Below, piece by piece: positions 1 through 8,605 of a stretch of DNA of 64,000 nt (position 1 is the first letter of the stretch; each line of letters starts with the position of its first letter). Under the pieces are notes generated by a model, which saw only the letters and a list, made by a program, of their open reading frames with translations, had not been told where the DNA came from and made no database searches. This stretch comes from Bacteroidota bacterium (GTDB lineage: Bacteria > Bacteroidota > Ignavibacteria > Tepidaquicellales > Tepidaquicellaceae): assembly GCA_018266845.1 (NCBI GenBank), contig JAFDZO010000006.1, positions 36,203 through 100,202 on the forward strand, given 5' to 3'. The translations under genes were made by a program, and so were the position numbers.

Positions 1-363
1 GCCAGTGTATATGCTGTCAACTATTACGCCCGCTGTATTTATTTTATACAAACGCGCTCCTGATGTTCTCAAGTCTTCCGCTATCCAAAAACCTGTTCCG
101 TCCCAAGCCATTCCGTGATTGAAATTTTTGGGAGAAACCAAGCTATCCAATATCACACCTGTCTTTGTAATTTTGTAAATCTTTGCAGGTATCGAGGGGA
201 GATTGTCATAATCTGAACCAACCCACAGTGTATCGTTCTTAGCCGTAATGCCCCATAAAAAATTATATGAACCGTAATTGGGGAAAGGATAAGAGTTCAC
301 TAATGTCTGGCTGAAAATTTTAGAGGAGAAGAGAATTAAAAAAAGAAGAAGTAACTTTTTCAT
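1..363 (-). CDS. Secreted protein of unknown function, N-terminal part only
   Basis: The first 121 codons are present and the gene runs off the left edge of the window. ATG at 363 opens a clear Sec signal peptide (MKKLLLLFLILFSSKIFSQ), with cleavage likely just before or after the Gln. The mature part has short repeated Trp-containing strands (LWVGSD, FWIAED, followed by KINTAGVIVDSI) of the kind found in secreted beta-propeller proteins. Given its T9SS neighbours it probably ends in a sorting domain, but that end is outside the window. It is on the same strand as the two metalloproteases; the hairpin at 429-463 separates it from them. The family is not recognised. Confidence 0.75.
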   Translation of the reverse strand, partial: MKKLLLLFLILFSSKIFSQTLVNSYPFPNYGSYNFLWGITAKNDTLWVGSDYDNLPSIPAKIYKITKTGVILDSLVSPKNFNHGMAWDGTGFWIAEDLRTSGARLYKINTAGVIVDSIYTG

Positions 364-428
364 TTAAATTAATTGATTGTCCTTTAAATTACCTTAATTA
401 ATTTTGTTTTAAAAGCAAAAAAGCAGGC

Positions 429-463
429 AAAAAAAAGCCCGCTCCAGCAAAGGCAGCAGGCTT
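429..463 (-). terminator. Rho-independent terminator of the first metalloprotease gene
   Basis: Arms 435-443 and 455-463 pair as AAGCC-x-GCT with AGC-x-GGCTT, with one C/A mismatch. On the minus strand the hairpin is followed by a run of T (A at 430-436 on the plus strand). It lies directly after the stop of the minus-strand gene ending at 487. Confidence 0.7.
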
Positions 464-486
464 AAAATTTTAATATATGCCGAATT

Positions 487-2700
487 TTACTTCAATAAAA
501 CCATTTTTCTGGTTTCAGCATAAGAACTTGTTTCGATTTTATAGAAGTATGTCCCGCTCGCCAAAGATGCAGCATTAAAACTTGCCTCATAAATTCCTGC
601 TTTCAGTTTTTCATTAACCAAAGATGAAACTTCTTTTCCTGATAAGTCAAACACCGTGATTTTCACGAACTCATCCTTGGGAATTTCAAACTTAATTTTC
701 GTAACCGGATTAAACGGGTTCGGATAATTTGAATGCAGCCTATGTTTTACCGGAACTATAGAAGATATACTGTTTACGCTGACTGTATTTGTCCTTATAG
801 TTACGGAGCGAACCTCACTTGATACCGAATCGGAGTTAATGAATGCAGTCGCAATCCATCCGCAAAAAATTGAGTCGCCTGTCAAACCGAAAGTGTATGC
901 AGCAATGGAATCCAGTTTGCTCTTTGCAATTGTAATCCTTGAAGCAGAGCCGTTAGAATCAGCCGTAAATGGAACATAAGCGCCTCCGGGTCTTCTTATT
1001 TTCCATTTATATTTAATCGCAGGAAGCGTTCCGCTTGAAGTCCAGCTAAAAACAACTTTTGATGTATCATTAAATGTAGTGAAGTAAGACGCGCCGTTTA
1101 CAGGAGAAACGAGAGAGATATTGTTAAGAGTGGCTTTAATTGTAAAAACTCCGTTTACTGTATCCGCAAATGCGGGATTTGCGGCATCGTAAATTTTAAT
1201 CTTGCAATTTGCCGCAGTCGGAATATATGGAACTGTCCAAACAAAATAGTGCTGCTGCGCAGGAACATTAACACCCAATGACGACCAGCTAATGCCGTTA
1301 TTTGTAGTAAGGTCAATATTCATGTTAGCTGTGGAAGAGGTTCCCCAGTAAATATATTGCTGTGAACTTGTGGCAAATATTTCTCCTCCTTGAGGATATG
1401 AAAGTAAAAGCTGCTCAGGCGCGGCAGATATGCACGGAGCGTTCTCTGCATTTGTTCTTATAAGCGCCTTCGGAAGCGGTCCGAATCCAAGCCTTAAATC
1501 TATACTTCCGTTCAGATGGCAGTAGCTCATTATTGTCCCTACTCTTGCTCTTGTTGACCCCGTAAAACAGTTACCTTCAGGTCTGTAACAGGTATCAATT
1601 GGTCCCCCGGGCCAATTGCAGTTAAAAGTATGCGGCGAGCCAAAGTTATGACCAAGCTCGTGAGCAACAACCATCACATCCCACGAGTAAACCGGCAGCT
1701 GGCTGTATGCTCCGGCAATGTTGCTGAAGCCATAGCCGTTGCCATTTGTTGGGGAATCACATAACACATCAAGATATGCAATGCCTCCAAGCCCTCCTGT
1801 TCTTCTTGTAAGAAAATGCGCAAGAGTTCTATTTACGGATGAGAAGTTTGCATTCCAGTGGTCAACAAACTGGCCGAGCAATGCGCCTGATGTAGTTCCG
1901 GTATATGGGTCTGTTGTTGTCCACACATGAATATAAGGCACATTTAACTTTACATTAATATCACGATTGTATATTGCAGATGCCACACTAAGCAGCGCTA
2001 ATGACGCAGCAGAAGCATTCGGTACAGATGAGCCGTAAGTGGCATACGTTATCTTGTCTATTTCAAGAGCAATGTTCGCCTGAAGAAAAGTATTGGAAAC
2101 ATTTTCAGCGCTCAGGTTTTGCATTTGTGTTTTAATCTTTTCAGGAATAGCAAATGCTTCCGAACCGCAGTGAAAATCATTCTTTATTTTCAATTTACTA
2201 TCCTGATACAGCACACAATTTTCCGATAAGCTTTTATCGCCGAATGTCGAAAGTGTATAGCTGCTGTTTTCAGTTAACAAAATTCCCTTTACAAAATACT
2301 CGGAAATGCAGATAACTGCCAGCGAGCTTGCATCATTATTATAAACACCTTTAAAACATCTAAAAGGAATTTTTCCCGTGAAAGTTTTTTCTCCCTCATT
2401 TGTCATCATGCTTATTATTGCATTATCCGTAAGAATGTTGTATTCACTCAGCTTCAGGTTTGCTGCTGCCCCTGTTTCTAAAGGAAGAGTTACTTCAAGC
2501 GTTTTTAAGTTTGAATTTAAAATCCGGTCAACGGCAGCCTTGTTGACATTTAAAAACTGCGCTTCTTCAACTTCTGCGGAAAATTTCAATTTCATTTCTC
2601 CAGCTTCCCTTTCAGATGATTTTGTAAAAAGCGATAAGCTTTGGGCAAAGGAAAAAACAGGGAGTAGTAAAAACAAAACAATGATGAGAGTTTTTTTCAT
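487..2700 (-). CDS. Secreted M12B-like (reprolysin-type) zinc metalloprotease with T9SS sorting domain
   Basis: The 737-residue product has a signal peptide at residues 1-19, a propeptide-like region to about 200, and a metzincin domain. The zinc motif HELGHNFGSPH starts at His347 and a Met-turn GTIMSYCH follows it. Cys-rich stretches surround the active site. After about residue 430 come two beta-sandwich-like modules (LLSYPQGGE, then a fibronectin-like stretch). The last 80 residues are a T9SS type A sorting domain (SNYPNPFNP ... GTYFYKIE ... KMVLLK). The protein should be exported and anchored or released at the outer membrane, acting as an extracellular protease; its substrate cannot be read from sequence. 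It is a tandem paralogue of the next gene, and the sorting domains of the two are nearly identical while the propeptides differ more. Confidence 0.9.
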   Translation of the reverse strand: MKKTLIIVLFLLLPVFSFAQSLSLFTKSSEREAGEMKLKFSAEVEEAQFLNVNKAAVDRILNSNLKTLEVTLPLETGAAANLKLSEYNILTDNAIISMMTNEGEKTFTGKIPFRCFKGVYNNDASSLAVICISEYFVKGILLTENSSYTLSTFGDKSLSENCVLYQDSKLKIKNDFHCGSEAFAIPEKIKTQMQNLSAENVSNTFLQANIALEIDKITYATYGSSVPNASAASLALLSVASAIYNRDINVKLNVPYIHVWTTTDPYTGTTSGALLGQFVDHWNANFSSVNRTLAHFLTRRTGGLGGIAYLDVLCDSPTNGNGYGFSNIAGAYSQLPVYSWDVMVVAHELGHNFGSPHTFNCNWPGGPIDTCYRPEGNCFTGSTRARVGTIMSYCHLNGSIDLRLGFGPLPKALIRTNAENAPCISAAPEQLLLSYPQGGEIFATSSQQYIYWGTSSTANMNIDLTTNNGISWSSLGVNVPAQQHYFVWTVPYIPTAANCKIKIYDAANPAFADTVNGVFTIKATLNNISLVSPVNGASYFTTFNDTSKVVFSWTSSGTLPAIKYKWKIRRPGGAYVPFTADSNGSASRITIAKSKLDSIAAYTFGLTGDSIFCGWIATAFINSDSVSSEVRSVTIRTNTVSVNSISSIVPVKHRLHSNYPNPFNPVTKIKFEIPKDEFVKITVFDLSGKEVSSLVNEKLKAGIYEASFNAASLASGTYFYKIETSSYAETRKMVLLK

Positions 2701-2716
2701 ATATATTGAGGTTTAT

Positions 2717-2742
2717 AAAAAAAATCCCGCCGGAGCGGGATT
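2717..2742 (-). terminator. Rho-independent terminator of the second metalloprotease gene
   Basis: Perfect 8-bp stem AATCCCGC (2723-2730) with GCGGGATT (2735-2742) and loop CGGA. On the minus strand it is followed by eight T. It sits between the two paralogues, so they are probably separate transcription units. Confidence 0.85.
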
Positions 2743-2760
2743 ATCAATACTTCTTTTATA

Positions 2761-4980
2761 TTATTTAAGAAGAACCATTTTTCTGGTTTCTGTAAATGAG
2801 TTTGTTTCAATTTTATAAAAGTACGTGCCGCTTGCTAAAGATGCAGCATTGAAGCTTGTCTCATAAGCTCCCGCTTTCAGCTTTTCGCTTACAAGTTCAG
2901 TAACAGCTTTACCGGATAAATCGAACACTGTTATTTTTACAAACTCATCCTTGGGTATTTCAAATTTAATTTTTGTAACAGGGTTAAACGGATTAGGATA
3001 ATTTGAGTACAGCTTATGCTCCGAAGGTATAACGGATGAGATATTACTTACACCGACGGAAGAAGATTTTATTATCAGGATGTTAGCATTACTGGTTACT
3101 GAATCTGCATTCAGATACCCTGTGCCTGCCCATGCGCATAAAACGGAATCGCTGGATAAGCCAAAGCTCTTTGCAAGTGAATCAAGCTTGCTCTTTCTTA
3201 TGGTCATACGGGTTGCAGTTCCGTTTGAATCGGAAGTAAAAGTTGTATATTGACCTGAACCTTTTCTAATTTTCCATTTATAGGTTATCCCCGGCAGTGT
3301 TCCGGTTGAAGTCCAGACAAAAGTAATTCTCGATGTATCTGCGGGACTGGTTATTAAAGTAGTCGGGCTTACCGGCGTAACAGTAGAAATTCCGTTTAGC
3401 TGAACTTTAATAGTAAAATTCGGAGTTGTATCGGAGGCATTCGGATTTCCTGCATCGTAAATCCTCAAACGGGAAGTTGTGCTTGTTGCCATATACGGAA
3501 CCGTCCAAACATAATAATGCTGCTGAGCGGAAATGTTTGTAGCAGCGCTAGTCCATGTCGAACCTGCATTTGTAGAATATTCAATGTTAACGTTTCCTGC
3601 CGAAGATGTTCCCCAATAAATGTACACCTGAGAATTTGTTATAAATGTTTCTCCGCCTTGAGGATATGACAAGAGCATTGATTCAGGAGCCGGACTCATA
3701 CATCCGGCATTTTCTGCTCCCTGCCTTATCTTTGCTTTCGGCAAAGGTCCGAAGCCTAAACGTAAGTCTATTCCGGCAGATGTCAGGTGGCAGTAACTCA
3801 TTATAGTTCCCGGTCTGGGAATTGCAGGACCTGTATAGCATGTGCCTTCAGGGGTGTAACAAGAGTCTATCATCCCTCCGGGCCATGTGCAGCTATGTGT
3901 ATGCGGCGAGCTGAAGTTATGTCCAATTTCATGTGAGACAACCATTGCATCCCATGAATAAGTCGGTAATGGATTTATCGGTCCATCCGTGTTGCTAAAG
4001 CCGTAACCATATCCGCTTGAAGTTGAAGCGCATAAAGCGTCAATCCAGGCAATGCCTCCCAAGTTGCCGGCTCTTCTTGTAATAAAATGCGCAAGAGTTC
4101 TCGGCGCTGCCTGCATATTGGAATTCCACCAGCTTCTGAATTGATTTAAAAGCCCGCTTGAAGTAGTTGCATTGTACGGGTCAGAAGTTGTCCAGATGTG
4201 AATGCTGGGCACAACAAATTTTACGTTTATATCACGATTATACAATGCCGAAGAAACACTTAAAAGCGAAAGGCAGTATGCCGATACATTCTGAGACGAC
4301 TGTCCATACAAATTATACGTGAAGTTATCCACTTCTAAAGCAATATTTGCCTGAAGAAATGTGTTCGTTAAACTTTCAGTTCTAAGATTTTGAATATCTC
4401 GTTTTGTATTTTCTGAAAGCGGAAGTTCATCCGCTGCGCAATGAAAATTATTCTTCCTCAGAATTTTATTATTCGCATATAAGATACATTCATTACTCAA
4501 TCTCGTTTCATCTTCAAGAGTTGCAAGAGTGTATGAATTATTATCCGTGAGCAAAAGCGCTTTGACAAAATTATCTGCAAAGCACATTATCACAAGCGAG
4601 TTCATATCATTATTATAAAAACCCGTGTAGCATTTGAATCTTACGTTTGCCGGAATTGTCTTTCTGCCATCGGCGGTTTCTTCCATTATTACTGCTCCAG
4701 GCGTAAGGATTTTGTATTCGGAAAGTTTTAGATTGGCGGAATTATTTCCATCTAAAGGAATATCAATATTAAGAGTCTTATAATCTGAGTTTAAAATCTG
4801 CCTTACACTCTCTTTGTTAACAGATAAAAAAACCGGAGAATTAACTTCTTTGGAAAATTTTGCATTCAGATTTTCGGACTGTGTGGTCTGGACATTGCCA
4901 AACAAACTGACATTTTCACAGAAAGAAACTGAAGGCAAAAAAAGCAATGCCATTGCAAGAAACAAAAATTTTTGCATCAT
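2761..4980 (-). CDS. Secreted M12B-like metalloprotease paralogue, T9SS sorted, altered zinc motif
   Basis: The 739-residue product has the same architecture as its downstream neighbour: signal peptide (MMQKFLFLAMALLFLPSVSF), propeptide, metzincin domain, two beta modules and a T9SS type A domain. The zinc motif reads HEIGHNFSSPH from His350. The three His and the catalytic Glu are intact, but the Gly conserved in HExxHxxGxxH is Ser357. The Met-turn GTIMSYCH is present. The gene pair is an obvious tandem duplication. It could be an active protease with changed active-site geometry or a weakened copy; the conservation of the rest of the domain argues against a pseudogene. Confidence 0.88.
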   Translation of the reverse strand: MMQKFLFLAMALLFLPSVSFCENVSLFGNVQTTQSENLNAKFSKEVNSPVFLSVNKESVRQILNSDYKTLNIDIPLDGNNSANLKLSEYKILTPGAVIMEETADGRKTIPANVRFKCYTGFYNNDMNSLVIMCFADNFVKALLLTDNNSYTLATLEDETRLSNECILYANNKILRKNNFHCAADELPLSENTKRDIQNLRTESLTNTFLQANIALEVDNFTYNLYGQSSQNVSAYCLSLLSVSSALYNRDINVKFVVPSIHIWTTSDPYNATTSSGLLNQFRSWWNSNMQAAPRTLAHFITRRAGNLGGIAWIDALCASTSSGYGYGFSNTDGPINPLPTYSWDAMVVSHEIGHNFSSPHTHSCTWPGGMIDSCYTPEGTCYTGPAIPRPGTIMSYCHLTSAGIDLRLGFGPLPKAKIRQGAENAGCMSPAPESMLLSYPQGGETFITNSQVYIYWGTSSAGNVNIEYSTNAGSTWTSAATNISAQQHYYVWTVPYMATSTTSRLRIYDAGNPNASDTTPNFTIKVQLNGISTVTPVSPTTLITSPADTSRITFVWTSTGTLPGITYKWKIRKGSGQYTTFTSDSNGTATRMTIRKSKLDSLAKSFGLSSDSVLCAWAGTGYLNADSVTSNANILIIKSSSVGVSNISSVIPSEHKLYSNYPNPFNPVTKIKFEIPKDEFVKITVFDLSGKAVTELVSEKLKAGAYETSFNAASLASGTYFYKIETNSFTETRKMVLLK

Positions 4981-5126
4981 TTGTTTTAATTTTTTGAATT
5001 TTAGTGAATTTATAGTAAGGCAATCTCCGCCATAAAATTACAGCCATATCACTTTAAATTCAATAGGAATTTTTAACCTGCAATAATTGCCTCGCCGCCG
5101 ACAAAAATTTTTCTTAAAAAATTGAA

Positions 5127-5324
5127 TTTAACCGCAAAGATGCAAAGTTTTTGTAAAGCACGCAAAAAAAAAATATTTTTCCTAAATATCTCAAACATAA
5201 AACTAATTGCGCTTTAATGTCTGTTTTGGCTGAACAATTTCGAGTTTGAGAAATCATATTTCGAGTTTTTTTTAAAAGGTCTTTGCAAACTTTGCTGTCA
5301 TATTTTGCGTTCTTTGCGGTTAAA
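5127..5324. repeat. Large inverted-repeat element, copy 1 (AACCGCAAAG family)
   Basis: The left end TTTAACCGCAAAGA (5127-5140) is the inverse of the right end TCTTTGCGGTTAAA (5311-5324). The interior carries further degenerate GCAAAG/CTTTGC words in inverted order. Related elements lie at 24381-24551 and 27128-27300. Confidence 0.8.
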
Positions 5325-5492
5325 TACATATTTACAAGTTATAAAAATTTTTTGTCGTGTGGTAAGAAAAATTGCCTCGCCGCCGGAAAAAAATTTTTCT
5401 CATAAATTATAAATTACCAAAGGGATACAAAATCTGAGTCATCTCTGTAAAGTTAGATAAAAAATTTGTCATGGCATTCGGAAGGGACATCA

Positions 5493-5520
5493 GTAGAAAC
5501 GCAATATATTACGTCTCTAC
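5493..5520. repeat. 28-bp imperfect palindrome, GTAGA-ACG-AAT family, copy 1
   Basis: GTAGAAACGCAATA is followed by its near-complement TATTACGTCTCTAC, so the transcript could fold with G-U pairs at the two variable positions. A related palindrome is at 31294-31320. Confidence 0.7.
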
Positions 5521-5563
5521 ATTAATATGCGCGATTATATATGCTTCGTAAGGATGTAATTTA

Positions 5564-8398
5564 TTACTTTACCTTTTGATTCAATCCTATATACAAAAAC
5601 TCTTTCTTATTTCTAATCCACTCTGTAAAAGCATCGCTTGAAGAGGACTTCTCTCTGAGATTAAGAATTTCAATCAAATTGTATTTTATCGCTTCTTCGT
5701 AGCTTATGTTTTTGCTTAAAATAATATCAAATACATTTTTGAATTTATTTTCTTCAAGAGCAGATATTGAATAAATAAACTGCTGAAAGGCATGGCGGTT
5801 TGCAGTAAAACCCGACACAGTGTTATCGGAAACCCCGTATTCGTTCCAGTAACTTTTCAAAGCTTCGGAAGAGATAAATCTTGGTCCGTAATAATTATTG
5901 AACAACAATTTTTTATATGCTTCAAAACTCTGAGGTGATTTGTAATTTTTTAATGCGTGCGCAATATCTTTGTATAAAATTTTATTACTGTCATTTTCAT
6001 TTACTATTTCCAAAAGACGCGATGATACCTTATAGATAAATTCAGTATCGGCTGTATCAACAATAATTTTGCCGAGCGCATTTATTGCAGAAGATTTTAC
6101 ACGAACATTTTCGTCATAGCTTAAAAGAAGTAATTCTTCTTTTGCAGAAGGATTTCTGGTTTCACCATATAGATAGCAAACGAAAGAAACCTGATTATAG
6201 TTTAAGCCGCGAGGCACTCCCTCCGCCAATAGTGTTTCTTTCAGTTCCCTCTTGAAAACCTCTGACATAGAGTAACCGATTTTGAAAGCTAAATTTCTTA
6301 AAACCAGACTCACTCTGTGGTCATCAGTATCAAGATACTTCAAAATAAATTCTGCCGTGTTTGCGCTGTCTTCAACAAGCTTATTAAAACCATACTCCTG
6401 CCATTTTGAAAATCGCGGCTCGATAGTTTTTGCCATTATAAAACATTCTTCAAGCGAATAATTTTTTGAAGAGTTTAACGGCACTTTATAATTATCTCCG
6501 CTTACCTGATTAGGCGCTTCATCCTGAGCAGAATAATCATCAAACGTTCCCCATAACGAGCCGTTGCTTATTGTGCTGTCATATCCTGCTTGCGAATAAA
6601 AATCTGTTCCGCTTCCATCAAGAAAAATTCCAAGGCTGCCGTATTCCCTTCTCGGATTTCCATAGCCCCGGCAATTTCCCGGCTCCTTATTTAAGTAGCC
6701 GTCCCTGCCTTCCGTATCAATGAACATTCCTATTCCGTTTGCATTGCCTGCGCCCTGTGAGAGCGAGTAGGCGGAATAATTATCATTACCTTTTTTATCG
6801 TGCAGTAAACCAAAGCCGTAGTCATGACCGCATCCTTGAGAAACTCCGTTTGACTGATAAAAATCCCAACCATCATCATCCTGCAATAAACCAACTGCTA
6901 AGTGAATGCCTGCTCCTTGCGAATACTGATAGCCGTTATACTTGTCATTTCCTTTTTTGTCAATTAGGCAGCCAAGCGCATACCAGTAGCCGCCGCCCTG
7001 CCCGAAAATATCCGTATTATAAATATCGTTGCCTTCGCAATCGATCAGCAAGCCGATTCCCCCCGCATAGTAAGGGCGAAGCCCAAGCCCGTACCCCTGA
7101 CACATTGAAACATAGTGGTCTTCATATCTTCCAATATCTAATGAGCGCGGAGAGATTAAATAAGAATCGTTTCCTTTTTCATCAATAATTGAGCCGATGC
7201 CCTGAGTCATACCAAATGCCTGCGAGCAGGTGTTTGCGATGTACGTATCATTGCCGGAGTTATCGCAGAGAAGCCCTATACCAAAGCACGCTGCGCCCTG
7301 CGAGAAAGCATTTCCTTCGTAAATATCATCGCCTGCTTCATCGTACAGCAGACCTATGCCTCCGATAGCTGTGCCGAGCGAGCCGTTTTTTGATTTGTAA
7401 ATATCGTTTCCCTCTTTATCAAAAATCATTGAAGTTGAGAACACCGCTCCAGCTAAGCCAAAGTCATCGTATGTATTGTAAAAATCATTTCCTGTAAAAT
7501 CCATTATGCACTGAAAATTATTTCCTATTAGGATTTCGTTTTTCATATTGTAAACATCATCCCCGCCAATATCTATAATTAAATCGAAGTGTCCGTTATA
7601 CATATTTTTTCCTTCCGCGCCGATTGCAATGCGAACATCTCCGTCATCGAGATAGTAGTAAAAGTCGCCCTGAACGTATTGGTTGGAGATGTGCTGTTTG
7701 TCTAGATTAAGAAAGCTAATAGTGTTTCCAACAATTGCACTGTAATAGTAATACATCAATCTAAAATAATAATATTCATTGGACAAAAAAGAATCAAAAT
7801 CAATTTTGGACAAAATATCTAAAGTTTGTTTTGATATTTTCCAAGACGAATCTCTGGATTCATTATATTTAAAAATGTCATTACTATTCTCTTTTGTATT
7901 ATCTTCAGAATCTTCTATAATTGAGAAAAGGTTTTTCTTTAAGAAGCTAATTTCTTCTTTGACTAAGTTCTTTTTCAGTTTGGCTTCTTCTACTTTATAA
8001 TTCTTAATATCTCTAACAATTCTTTTAAGTAGATTAATATAAGATCTTTCAAAATCCTTTTCATCAATGACAAAGGAAAAATGGCCTTGAATAGTAGGAA
8101 AGTCACTCGGTGCCAAATACCTAACTTTATCAAGTAATTCCATTTTATCTAAATTCTTTAAGCTTTCCATAAACTCAAACGACTTCAGCGGAGACTCCAT
8201 AATCTCCTTCACTTTTGGCAATAATAAATTCGATTGATTCGTAGGAGATTTATCTTTATCGGTTGTGATAGGGATTGTAATATCCTTCTCACTCAATCCT
8301 CTGAAAGAAAGAGTTTTATTCAGCTTTGAATGAATATCTTCCTGCGGAAAACAGTTTACGAAAATTGAGAAAAAGATGATTAAAAATAGTACTTTCAT
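5564..8398 (-). CDS. Secreted solenoid protein with GND-Y repeats and a C-terminal HEAT-like region
   Basis: The 944-residue product starts with a signal peptide (MKVLFLIIFFSIFVNCFPQ). Residues about 20-260 are helical and charged. Residues about 270-600 are roughly eleven tandem units of 22-35 residues with the pattern D-x-x-G-N-D-x-Y, then S-Q-G-x-G, then G-x-G-L-L-x-D; examples are SQGAGIHLAVGLLQDDDG and DEKGNDSY. Regular Gly and Asp spacing suggests a stacked beta solenoid that could bind calcium, loosely like RTX repeats. Residues about 680-870 look like HEAT-type helical repeats (VRVKSSAINALGKIIVD). There is no T9SS domain. It is monocistronic, flanked by spacers. The function is unknown; a surface-exposed or periplasmic scaffold is a guess. 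Confidence 0.85.
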   Translation of the reverse strand: MKVLFLIIFFSIFVNCFPQEDIHSKLNKTLSFRGLSEKDITIPITTDKDKSPTNQSNLLLPKVKEIMESPLKSFEFMESLKNLDKMELLDKVRYLAPSDFPTIQGHFSFVIDEKDFERSYINLLKRIVRDIKNYKVEEAKLKKNLVKEEISFLKKNLFSIIEDSEDNTKENSNDIFKYNESRDSSWKISKQTLDILSKIDFDSFLSNEYYYFRLMYYYYSAIVGNTISFLNLDKQHISNQYVQGDFYYYLDDGDVRIAIGAEGKNMYNGHFDLIIDIGGDDVYNMKNEILIGNNFQCIMDFTGNDFYNTYDDFGLAGAVFSTSMIFDKEGNDIYKSKNGSLGTAIGGIGLLYDEAGDDIYEGNAFSQGAACFGIGLLCDNSGNDTYIANTCSQAFGMTQGIGSIIDEKGNDSYLISPRSLDIGRYEDHYVSMCQGYGLGLRPYYAGGIGLLIDCEGNDIYNTDIFGQGGGYWYALGCLIDKKGNDKYNGYQYSQGAGIHLAVGLLQDDDGWDFYQSNGVSQGCGHDYGFGLLHDKKGNDNYSAYSLSQGAGNANGIGMFIDTEGRDGYLNKEPGNCRGYGNPRREYGSLGIFLDGSGTDFYSQAGYDSTISNGSLWGTFDDYSAQDEAPNQVSGDNYKVPLNSSKNYSLEECFIMAKTIEPRFSKWQEYGFNKLVEDSANTAEFILKYLDTDDHRVSLVLRNLAFKIGYSMSEVFKRELKETLLAEGVPRGLNYNQVSFVCYLYGETRNPSAKEELLLLSYDENVRVKSSAINALGKIIVDTADTEFIYKVSSRLLEIVNENDSNKILYKDIAHALKNYKSPQSFEAYKKLLFNNYYGPRFISSEALKSYWNEYGVSDNTVSGFTANRHAFQQFIYSISALEENKFKNVFDIILSKNISYEEAIKYNLIEILNLREKSSSSDAFTEWIRNKKEFLYIGLNQKVK

Positions 8399-8430
8399 AA
8401 TAACATTTTATGCAATTGAGAATTATATTA

Positions 8431-8510
8431 ACCCCACCCTTTAGGGTGGGGTCGAAGAAATATTTAAGCTGCCCTTCAGGGCAAAAAGTTTAACCCTAAA
8501 GAGTGAGGTT
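8431..8510. repeat. Cluster of three small palindromes
   Basis: ACCCCACCCT (8431-8440) pairs perfectly with AGGGTGGGGT (8443-8452). GCCCTTCAGGGC (8471-8482) is a second hairpin. AACCCTAAAGAGTGAGGTT (8492-8510) is a degenerate version of the first. No T run follows on either strand, so these look like interspersed palindromic repeats rather than terminators. They lie between two divergent genes. Confidence 0.65.
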
Positions 8511-8605
8511 ACCGTATTACTTATGTTTATATCTTAGTTTCTTTTAAGAATATTATTCAATCAAACTACATTGAATAACGTAATTTTAAAAGGTATTTTT
8601 ACGCA

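Larger units (their letters stand above)
4981..5563. other. Gene-free spacer packed with three kinds of repeat
   Basis: This 583-bp spacer has no credible gene. It holds a large inverted-repeat element (5127-5324), two direct copies of AATTGCCTCGCCGCCG (5085-5100 and 5370-5385), an AT-rich motif shared with 31408-31434, and a 28-bp palindrome (5493-5520). A 71-codon minus-strand frame at 5114-5329 is simply the translation of the inverted-repeat element. Confidence 0.8.

Noticed and set aside
5114..5329. 71-codon minus-strand frame
   Set aside because: It is the translation of the inverted-repeat element (KNAKY...CKD style); both ends are repeat arms.
6739..7188. 149-codon plus-strand frame
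   Set aside because: It lies antisense inside the solenoid repeat region; its length comes from the periodic codon use of the true gene.
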